Source: Euptelea pleiosperma (taxonomy: Eukaryota; Streptophyta; Magnoliopsida; Ranunculales; Eupteleaceae). From it: a stretch of DNA of 64,000 bases. The stretch is taken from contig CM068553.1 in NCBI GenBank assembly GCA_035048495.1, positions 4,767,259-4,831,258 on the forward strand, written 5' to 3'. The notes below the pieces were generated by a model that had not been told where the DNA came from, searched no databases, and saw only the letters and a list, made by a program, of their open reading frames with translations. Shown piece after piece: positions 42,275-51,200 of the stretch. The position numbers were made by a program, and so were the translations under genes. Position 1 is the first letter of the stretch; every line of letters begins with the position of its first letter.

Positions 42275-42912
42275 TTTAGTTACACCTCCCTAAAAATTGG
42301 AAGTAATTAATAATACCCCTTTATACTTTCAAACTTTAGGATTAGCCCCCTCGACCTAGTTTAACAGTGGTTGACTTAAGTTAAAATGGACTTGAATCAC
42401 ATGGTGGCTAGCATTGTACTTGCAATACTATGGTCCTTTTATAGGTGCATTAACAGCACATCATGCATTTCACGTTTTAACATTTGTCAAAGGGTTGTTA
42501 TAAGGTCACCAGTGGTTTGACTCAAATGAGCGCTATGAGGGCCAAATAGGAGAACCCCTAAGGCTGATTTTGGGTGAAGATGATCTCAATCATACTATTC
42601 AGAAGTTTCTGACCCTACCAAATTTGCTCTTCAAAAAATGAACATCTCAAAATGAAGAGCACATTTCGATGGGATTAGAAACTCAGACTGGCCTGATTTT
42701 TTCAGAGGATGATCTCAGTGGTGAGGAGATCATCCTCACCCAAAATCAGCCTTAGTGGCCCACCCACAGCGTTCATTTGAGTCAAAGCTGTTGAACACTA
42801 TAATTATCATATGATGGTCAAACTAGGTCAAGGGGGGTACTCCTAAAGTTTGAAAGTATAAAGGGGTATTACTAATTACTTCCAAATTTCAGGGGGGCTA
42901 TTATGTTATTGG
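42275..42912. mobile_element. Foldback element with terminal repeats of about 85 bp
   Basis: The left end (ATTGGAAGTAATTAATAATA, CCCCTTTATACTTTCAAACT, TTAGGA, CCCCCTCGACCTAGTTT) is matched by the complement of 42820-42912. A second inverted pair lies inside (GGCTGATTTTGGGTGAAGAT at 42572 and its complement at 42733-42752). It is about 640 bp without coding sequence. The superfamily is open because no target duplication was recognised. Confidence 0.8.
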
Positions 42913-43324
42913 ATGTTGAAGAGAATATTTTCTCGTTGGTCTGAAGCTAAATTGGGAAAAAGATAAACTCTTGTATCAAGCTGTAATTTCATCTTGCAAA
43001 AAGTAAGACTAAAATGTAGTCTTGGAACATTCAGAGCCACGTGGAGAGGTATGGTTCACAAGATTTGACAGGAGAATATTCGGAAAAGTGACTTGGGGCC
43101 GCCTTACTTCCCCATGTATAGATGGATGGCCCTACACGTTGGGAGACCAGTTTTTTGTTTCACATTGTTGAGAGCGAAAAAAAAATCTCAAACGGGTTAG
43201 GGTCAGATTAAGCATGGTACCAAGCTGATCCACCATGTGATGCACCTTGAAAACGTGTTTTTAATTTTTAAACGTGCATCCCACGATGCAGACAATGTTT
43301 GCATACTTTAGAGTCCACATCATG
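42913..43324. other. Spacer, no recognised feature
   Basis: I see no gene and no repeat ends. Confidence 0.4.
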
Positions 43325-43650
43325 TGTGCAGACCATAGTTAGCAATTCGGAGTGCGGCAAGAATGCGGTACGGGAATGGTCGAGTATAATTTGGATTTGT
43401 CATTTTAAAATATGTTCATATATTCGGCAAAAAATAAAATGTTGATTATTTTTTATCTTATAAAATGAATTTTCATGTTCAAAACTAAATATTGCACGAA
43501 TGATTGGAAAAGTTTGTGAATTATTCGAGAATAATATAATCATGTTCAAAAGTGCGCGAATTTTTTCGAACTTTTGAATAAGACATTGGTTGGTTTGTTT
43601 TTTGGATAATTTGTAAGGGTCGTGTATAATTCGTGACTCTCTCTCTCTCT
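43325..43650. repeat. Dispersed repeat GTTAGCAATTCGGAGTGCGG, copy 2
   Basis: It has the same start word and order as 29928-30270 (TGCGG, TTATAAAATGAATTTTCATG, GTGAATTATTCGA). A CT microsatellite (43637-43668) follows directly. Confidence 0.6.
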
Positions 43651-43912
43651 CTCCCTTTCTCTCTCTAATTCAGCTCGAGCCATTACCTTGCCTGGTTGAT
43701 TGATCCAGGCGTTCCAGTTTAGGTGGCCTTTAAATGTTGTTGCTTTTTTAAATGTGGCCCTTAATCGTGGCTTTAACCCCCCGACGTTTGTCTATTTTTG
43801 TAATATTGATTTATGAGTCCGTTTAGAACTATACCCATTTCTTACACCTGATGGTGGGGCCAGATAGAGATCATGTTGGGCAACCCAACAACACATTGAG
43901 ATGGTGTAGGAA

Positions 43913-44104
43913 AGAGAAAAAATTCGCTGGCCCGGTGTACTTCAAACTTTGATGTCCCCCTCCCAAAATGTGACAAGTACCCCTTGTTAACCACTAACAA
44001 AGGGCTTAACGTGGGTTGAGTTAAGGGATTGGGGTACTTGTCAGACATTTTGGGTGGGGAGATTTCAAAGTTTGATGTCCCCTAGGGACAGCGAATGTTT
44101 TCTA
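43913..44104. mobile_element. Short MITE with palindromic terminal repeats, copy 2
   Basis: It is homologous to 41909-42103 throughout: ATTCGCTGGCCCGGTGTACT, ACTTTGATGTCCCCCTCCCA, GGGATTGGGGTACTTGTCAG and the inverted right end. Flanks GTGTAGGAA (43904-43912) and GTATATGAA (44105-44113) agree at 7 of 9 positions. The two copies differ by a few substitutions and small gaps. Confidence 0.8.
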
Positions 44105-44348
44105 GTATATGAAATGGGTGTAGCTCTAGACGGACTCTTGATTTATTCTATTTTAAATAAACCTATATATGACATCACACAACAGTCGAACTGGTTCGGG
44201 ATGATGACGTACCGTCAGGAATTGGTATGCTTTAGGAGGTCAAACTAGATCTTCTAGACTTAAGGGAGCACAGCATACCTTACACTACAGGCATTTTTGT
44301 AGTTTGAGAGTGTGCTTGGCGCCCCGCCCCCTAGCAAAGTGATGCTAA

Positions 44349-44628
44349 GGTCCTGCTTGGTTTGCTGTAATAGAATTCCATTACAGTTGATTGATTCGCA
44401 GAGCATTGAGAGACTTGAGACTTGAGCCTTGAGGTTATTTAGTTTGCCAGTGGATGCATCACTTTATGTGGTGCATTCACTTGCAACCAATTTTAATAGA
44501 GGACTTGCATTACGGGTAGTTGAATGCAATGCATCGGTTTGCAACCTGTCCAAACCAAACATATTGAAGTATTTGGACCGAGGTAACCAAATGCATTTGC
44601 ATTCTGTTGCAGCGAAACAAGCAGGGCC
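44349..44628. mobile_element. Tourist-like (PIF/Harbinger) MITE with TAA target duplication
   Basis: The left end GGTCCTGCTTGGTTTGC and the complement of the right end GGCCCTGCTTGTTTCGC are inverted. TAA flanks both sides (44346-44348 and 44629-44631). The 280-bp length, the GG(C/T)CCTG..TTGTTT end type and the 3-bp TAA/TTA duplication all fit Tourist elements. Confidence 0.85.
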
Positions 44629-44631
44629 TAA

Positions 44632-45344
44632 TGGGTTCTCCTTTGCACAACACAGAGACCTTAAACTGCCTTAACCTAAACTCAACCCTAGTTACTTTTT
44701 AACATAAGTTAGGCTTTTTTGGGGGTACACGTACAGAGGAGATCCCCTAACCAACCTTTTGCTCATAGAGTACCTGGAGGCTAAGAATTTTCTTAGTTTT
44801 GATCGATAAGAGAGGCTGTTTTTGTGCAAGGGCAACATTACCACCATTCTTACGCCTTGCTTAATTGGTTCGTTGCACTGGGATGCATTTTGCACTCCGG
44901 TGCAAGTGCGGTGAGTTGCATTGCAGTCATTTACCACAGCTTTTTTACTGCACATGCTTGCATCCATTTTCTTAAAGAGTTTGTAAGGGCTTGGCAACCA
45001 CTTGCACGTCATCTCATTTTTACACCCCTAACCAATCACTTGTAATCCCAAAACTGTGGCAATTGAGTGCATTGCATCCGATTTGCATTGAACAAAGCAG
45101 GGTTTGTAGCCTTTGTTCCATCACACTAATATGGTCCACGAGATTTACACCACACAAATCTGAAAGAGCATTCTAATGGTCAGGTCCTAGGGATGATGAT
45201 GATGGTACAATGAGGATGATAAAATCTAAACCCTTGGTTGGGATACAAACGGCCACTAATTAAGGAAAAAATTTAGAAGTCAGCATTGCGACTTCTAAAA
45301 GCTTACAAAAAAAAAGAGAAAAAGCGACGAGTTCTATAATTGTG
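44632..45344. other. Spacer with possible decayed MITE
   Basis: Words such as GTGCAAGTGCGGTGAGTTGCATTG and GCATTGCATCCGATTTGCAT followed by AACAAAGCAGGGTTTG resemble the adjacent Tourist-like element, so a second decayed copy may lie here. No gene is seen. Confidence 0.35.
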
Positions 45345-45352
45345 GTTGGAAT

Positions 45353-45656
45353 CAAGGTTTAAAGGAGGCTGTTTTAACAGTTAAACGGACTGGGGGTGTT
45401 TTCGTTTAAATGGATTGAAATGGCCAGGGGCAAAAATAGAAAAAAAAATGGAATTTAACGGGTTTTAATGGAAAAAATGGCGCTGCATTCAAATTTTGAA
45501 AATTAAAAAAAAAAAAAACAGAATTAAATGGAAATTTAACGGCCGTTAAAACCAAAAAATGGCCGTTTAATTTAAAGTGTCAAAATGCTTTTTAAACGGT
45601 TTTAACGGAAACGGGCTTGGGGCGTTACTGATTAAACGGCCGTTTTTAAAACCATG
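45353..45656. mobile_element. hAT-type MITE with 8-bp target duplication
   Basis: The left end CAAGGTTTAAAGG and the complement of the right end CATGGTTTTAAAAACGG are inverted. Flanks GTTGGAAT (45345-45352) and CTTGGAAT (45657-45664) agree at 7 of 8 positions. The interior is full of TTAAACGG/CCGTTTAA words in both orientations. The 8-bp duplication is typical of hAT elements. Confidence 0.82.
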
Positions 45657-45962
45657 CTTGGAATATCAAGGCCACATTTAGAAGTGGGACCCACACATGT
45701 TTTAAAAGGACACGTTCTGAAATGGTGTGGACCCTGCCTCACTTATGGTCTTTTGATTAATGTGAAGTTGCATGTCAACTGCCAAAGTTTTCTCCTAATT
45801 GAGCTGTTGGTCCTTCGGTACGTACTTGATCAAGTAGATTTATGTATTCTACAATTGTGTGCCACATTACGCATGCACATCTCATGTGCTCTCGTCCATG
45901 GGTGAGAAGAGCTCTCTAACTATCTTTAAAGAATATGGGTTATAATAATTTTCTTTCTCTCA

Positions 45963-46191
45963 ACTTTCTTTTTTTGAACCATGGGTATCCAGGCCTCTTA
46001 GAGCACCCGACTAGTCCCCTAGGGCACGATAATCACCCCTTCCACACGTGCCAGAGTGTATTGGGAGAGTTAATGTGGACTGAGCCACTTATTACCCTTA
46101 CTCATTCCGGGGGTGGCCCCAAGGAGAGTTGAACTCGGAACCTCCTACTTTATGGAGTGGAGTCCTCGCCAACCGCACTCAACCCTTGGGG
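45963..46191 (-). mobile_element. SINE, family B, copy in minus orientation with target duplication
   Basis: On the minus strand it begins GGGTTGAGTGCGGTTGGCGA (A-box region), has GGTTCCGAGTTCAACTC (B box) and ends with TAGTCGGGTGCTCTAAGAGG, CCTGGATACCCATGGTTC and an A-rich tail. Flanking TTTTCTTTCTCTCA (45949-45962) and TTTTCTTTCCCTCA (46192-46205) match at 13 of 14 bases, consistent with target-primed insertion. Confidence 0.85.
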
Positions 46192-46399
46192 TTTTCTTTC
46201 CCTCAGCCCTCTCAATGCTCAAGTGAAACGCCATCGCTCCTTTAGAGAATATATATGATCCTTGGTACAATAAAATAACCAAAGTACCCTCAATATAAGT
46301 TGTAATTACAAACTGGAAGAACTTATATAGACAAGTTGTACATGTGTAAAGATGTGACTTGATTAGCAATAAAATCCCTATAGTACTTCCCGCAAAATA

Positions 46400-46577
46400 A
46401 AAGACACCTAATAGTTAGGAGGCCTCACGAAGCGCGAGTTCAATTCCCTCCCTTGGGCTACTCCCTAGAATTTATCCCACTACACCAGGCACGTGGGGGA
46501 AGGGATGACTTAAATCCCCCAAGGATTAGTCGGGTGCTCTGAAAGACCCGGATACCCATGGAATAAAAAAAATACTT
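46400..46577 (+). mobile_element. SINE, family B, copy in plus orientation
   Basis: GCGCGAGTTCAATTCCCTCC provides the B-box region, and the 3' end TAGTCGGGTGCTCTGAAAGA, CCCGGATACCCATGGAAT with an A tail matches the minus copy 200 bp away. Together they form an inverted pair. TACTTC near both sides may be a decayed target duplication. The 5' end is approximate. Confidence 0.75.
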
Positions 46578-46728
46578 CTTTTTTCTGAAGGAAAGAGACT
46601 CCATTGTTCAAATTTCTCGCGATTGGGGTTGCTCAAATTTCTTGCATTTGGGTTAGGTTATCTGTTTTCACCTTAGGTTTTTCTTTTTCTTTTCTTTTCT
46701 TTTCTTTTCTTTATGAGTACTTGGATCT

Positions 46729-47355
46729 AAGGTTTTAAATGGTATTTTATAATGATATAACGGTCCCTTAACGCTACGGTATGACTGTTATAATGGCTGT
46801 TATGATGTGGTCACATCAATTATGTCCAAGTAAACAGAATGTTATTATTTTTTTAAAATTGATAGTTTTTTTCAAGGTTTAGAGGGGACCGTTATAATGG
46901 TATAACAGACTGGGGGCGTCCCTCAGAGGCAAAAATGGAAAATAACGGAATATAATAGACATAACGGAAAAAATGGCACTGGAATTTAAATTTTGAATTT
47001 CAAAATTTCAAAAATAGAAAATAACGGAATATAATAGAAAATAACGGAAAAAATGACCTTTTTTTATTTACAAATTTTTTCAGAAAATAACAGTCGTTTT
47101 AACAAAAAAATAACAGAAAATAACGTCTGTTATTTTCTTTATAACAGCCGTTATTTTTGGGGCGATTTAACGGTCCATAACATAATGGGGGAGGTCCGAA
47201 TCCGTTATAAGGGGCTTTTTTAAACCTTGGTTTTTTTCTCGAAATAACAGCCTTTATAACAGATATCCCATTTATAAAAAAAAAATAGGTGTCTGGTTGG
47301 GGTGTTACCGTTACAACGGCCGTTATTTAATAACTGCCTTTTTTCAAACCATACT
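46729..47355. mobile_element. Outer hAT-type MITE, interrupted by a relative
   Basis: The left end TAAGGTTTTAAATGGTATTT with ATATAACGGTCCCTTAACGC and the right end GTTACCGTTACAACGGCCGT with TTTCAAACCATA are inverted. A related element (46873-47229) sits inside it. Flanking bases (CTTGGATC and CTCGGAAG) retain 5 of 8 matches. It ends about 45 bp before the inferred start of MIP3 transcription. Confidence 0.65.
46873..47229. mobile_element. Nested hAT-type MITE with perfect 8-bp target duplication
   Basis: The left end CAAGGTTTAGAGGGGACCGT and the complement of the right end CAAGGTTTAAAAAAGCCCC are inverted. GTTTTTTT flanks both sides exactly (46865-46872 and 47230-47237). The interior consists of AATAACGG/CCGTTATT words in both orientations. 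It was inserted into a T-rich stretch of the outer relative. Confidence 0.85.
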
Positions 47356-47399
47356 CGGAAGGTCTTTTGTAGCTCACGCACTTTTATGATGATACTGTG

Positions 47400-48237
47400 C
47401 AGCACCGAATCATTTCCCCTCTCTTCTCTTTTGCTCAGGGAGGGACACTTCGGTTCCCGGTGAAATCTGGACGTTTTCTGTTTCTCTCGAAAGCAGCGAC
47501 GAATCGTTTCGGTGAAACGGTCCTATCTCGTTCTCTGGTAAGCCGGTTTTTAGGTTTTGTTTTTTAATCCCTTCTTCTCATCTTAATCTTCGATTTCTAG
47601 GGTTTCTTTTCTGAAACTCGTGGTGTTGATGTAAATAAATCGAGTTGCAGAGCAATAAAAGAGTGGATCCATTGTTGATTAGGGTTTTTAGATTGGAAGT
47701 TCGATCGCATTACATGAAATTGGCGAAAAACCGATGAACTCATTATTCAAACTCCTGAGTTATTACGATTTGGCTTTTTTAGGACCCAGATTGGTATATT
47801 GAACAAGTAATTACTCCAACCCGATCCAAAAAAAAAATCAAAATTTGTGCAAATTATCAGCTGAATGGATCCATCTTCTTAGATACAAGAATACGCTTGG
47901 TCAATAAATTTGGGTTCAGCTAAGATTTGATTACAGTAGGTACTCGATTTGTTTTTATATGCAATAACGAAATTCGGGAAGAACATACGGTTTTTGGAGC
48001 ATCCTTTTACACTTTTTAATTTAGAACCAGAAATGGCATGGATTAGTTAGAAAGTCATTTTCCCTTATAGGTCTTATTATTGTCATACCTGTAACCAAAA
48101 CGACAAGATGCTGATATTTTTGAATTCCTTTTCGTTGTTGCATGTCTAGCTGTAATATATGATCAATTATTGGTTCCATTTAAATGCTTTCAAGAGATAC
48201 TTACAGAATCACAGACTACAGGGTGGCGGGACGAAGC
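47400..48237 (+). promoter_or_regulatory. MIP3 5' leader with probable intron
   Basis: A CT-rich leader (TCTCTTCTCTTTTGC from about 47418) leads to a donor at 47538 (CTCTG then GTAAGC). The second leader exon lies just before the ATG at 48238. Its acceptor is probably one of the AG sites shortly upstream, but I could not settle which. The leader exon has an in-frame ATG at 48184, which the family alignment does not support as the start. Confidence 0.5.
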
Positions 48238-51200
48238 ATGGCTTTGGCTGATGTGACCAAATCTTGCTTGGATTCCATTCACGAAGTAAGCTTGTTCAAA
48301 GTTGTGATTCCTGTTGTTTCTAGATTGTTCTTTCTAGTTGCACAGTGGTTTCTGTGTTTTTCTCTTTAATGAATCTGTTTTTGGTGCAATGGTAGATTTT
48401 GATCAAATCATTTGTTTAAAGTTTAAATTTGCACTAGTGTTGAAAATTTTTCGATGTAAGGTGTTGCTGTGGAGCTAATAGAACAGGATATGACAGTAAG
48501 CATTTTGCTACACTGATTTTGGAGGCCTGGTATCAGTTTTATGTTAAATGTTTTGGATATTGTGATTTTTTAGGAACTTCCAAAACTGGCATAGTTTATT
48601 TAATTAGCTTCTAGGTTGAACTTTGGCGTATCGTGTATGCTTCTTGGATGTGCATTTGATCTAAAAACGACAACAATCCTGATGTTCCACTGGAAATAAA
48701 ATTCAATTTGAGGTGTTGATGTGTAGCTACCAGAATAGCATATGATACGAAGTTTTTTGCTACTCTGATTTTGGGGGCCTGGTATAAGGTTTTTTGTTAA
48801 ATGTGTTGAATATTGGGATTTTTTAGGAACTTCTAAAATGGTATAGTGTATACCATTAGCTCCTAGGTTGAACTTTTGCATATCATGTATATATGCTTCT
48901 TGGGTGTGCATTTGATCTAAAATAGAGAACAATTCTAACATATGGAAGTTTTCATTTGCAGTGTCTGTTTGCATTCTTGGTTTTTTGCTACTCTGATTTT
49001 GGGGGCCTGGTATAAGGTTTTTTGTTAAATGTGTTGAATATTGTGATTTTTTAGGAACTTCCAAAATTGGTATAGTGTATACCATTAGCTCCTAGGTTGA
49101 ACTTTTGCATATCGTGTATATATGCTTCTTGGATGTGCATTTGATCTAAAATAGACAACAGTTCTAACATATGGAAGTTTTCATTTGCAGTGTCTGTTTG
49201 CATTCTTGGTTTTCCCCCACCTTTATCTATAAACTAGATGTGGATGCTCAACAATTTATATTATTAAAATGATATTCCTGACATTGGATAATGTAGTTTC
49301 CATACTTTGTTTTTATTCTGAAACTTCTTTGAATTATAAAGTTTTCAATGGAAATTCTTGCTTAATGACATCTTGGGCCTGGTAAAATTCTGAGTTTGGA
49401 ACATGTTCTATGTGTGACCATTTCTCTTCCATCATCAGTATCGAACATGGGATTACTTTTATTCAGTGACAAGTTTGAAATTTCTCAAATGAGTCTTGTC
49501 TAAGTTCTCTTGATCTTGGTTAGATCTCAGAGCACATTGAAGATTCCATTCTTTACCTGGATGCTGGCTGTACAGAGGCCTTCCAATTTCTTGGAGCATT
49601 CCCACTGTTATTAGAACTTGGAGTGCGTGCTGTTTGCAGCTTAGAAAACATGTCTTCTCTTGATACTGTAAGTATAATTTTTCCCGTGTCGCTTTATTGG
49701 TAAGATGGTCTCCAAAAAGTGTTGCACATGATGTCTTTTAACATTAGATGCAACCTTTAGTAAACTACTCTACCTACGATAGCCACTTTTTTTTTCTCTG
49801 AAAGAGGCATGTTTACAAGAAATTTCTTGTTGGCTGTTTAAGGTGGCTGATGATTCAAGATCTGAACTTCGAAATTATTACCATCAATGTATTAGTATGG
49901 TGTCTTCCTGCACAAGTGATTGTACTGTTATTGATATGGATAAAATGGATTCTACTGGACATTTCTTTAATTTTTTACCAATGTTGTACGTATCTTGCTG
50001 GATATAACCAATTATCCCTATATGACATGAATTGATTCCTTTAATATTCACATTGTGGTGCTCTTTACCTACCTTAAAAAAATATCCACACCGAGTTAGA
50101 TACCCATTCTTATTTTTGTGCAAGTTGACTAAAAGGGCGAGAGGAAGGCCAAAACGGATGTGGAGTGAGGTTCTGAGAGTAGATTTTAAGAAACTTGACT
50201 TAAGGGAAGAGATGGCTTTAGACTAGATTGAATGGAGAAACAGGATTCAAGCATCCAACCCCATACCGTTGGAAAAGACTTATGATGATGTTCTTGAAAA
50301 TAATAAGTTGGAACCACTCTTTTTACGGCTTTGAACATCTGTGCATCATATTGTGCATTTCTCATGCTACAAAAGTCTGATTTCTGTGTTAGTTGTTCTT
50401 GCTCAAAGAAGATCAAAGAATGAGTTTTAGGTCAAAAGCAATCAGTCGTGGTATTCCGACATGTAATCAGATGCATTGCTTATAACTATCTGTTATATAT
50501 ATCCTTATAAAAATAAAAAAAAGATATCTGTTATATATTGTGGCATTTAAAATTTTCTAATATAGTACCAGTTGAAAGGAAAGTACCATGCATGCTCTCA
50601 ATTTTGCTTATTCCTATGTTCACGATAAGCTTAAAATGTGTTTAAGATATTACCAGATATTATTTAGGGTTGGCATCTCAAGTGTGGTATAATATGTTTC
50701 TGATTGATTGTTTCTATCTAGGTGGTTGATTGGAACTCAAATTTCTATCATGCAAAGAAAATGGTGATCATCACATCGCGTCTTCTAAGTGATGCACATC
50801 GGTATATTCTGCGTTGCCTGAGCACGCATCAAGCTGTTCTTCGTTGCACTATATTTACATCTATCTCAGAGGTACTTCTTCAATGCTGCACCCGATTCTG
50901 ATTATTATGGTTTAATAATTCTTATCTTGGACTTATTCTCTGCTCAATGACTTCAGCCATGCATATAGTAATTTTGCTAAAATAATTCAGCATACCATCA
51001 TTTTTTTTCTTCCGTTTGGCTTAGTTTTTAAAGAAAGCTCATGAGTTTTAGGTCTGTATAATTGATTTAACTAAATCATATTTTTCAATCATGCATATAA
51101 AATAGCAAGCATTTCTATTCTTTCCATTTCCTAATTAGCTTTGCACTCTATTAAGTATTAACAATTAATTTCACTGCGAAGGGGTTTTTTTCCCTTTTTT

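Noticed and set aside
44692..45176. Frames of 61-106 codons between 44692 and 45176
   Set aside because: They lie in what looks like a decayed MITE with GCATTGCA-type words. Composition is not protein-like and no family is recognised.
48184..48237. Upstream in-frame ATG for MIP3 (adds 18 residues)
   Set aside because: The family starts at MA..DV.KSC, which matches the ATG at 48238, and the extension has no counterpart that I know of.
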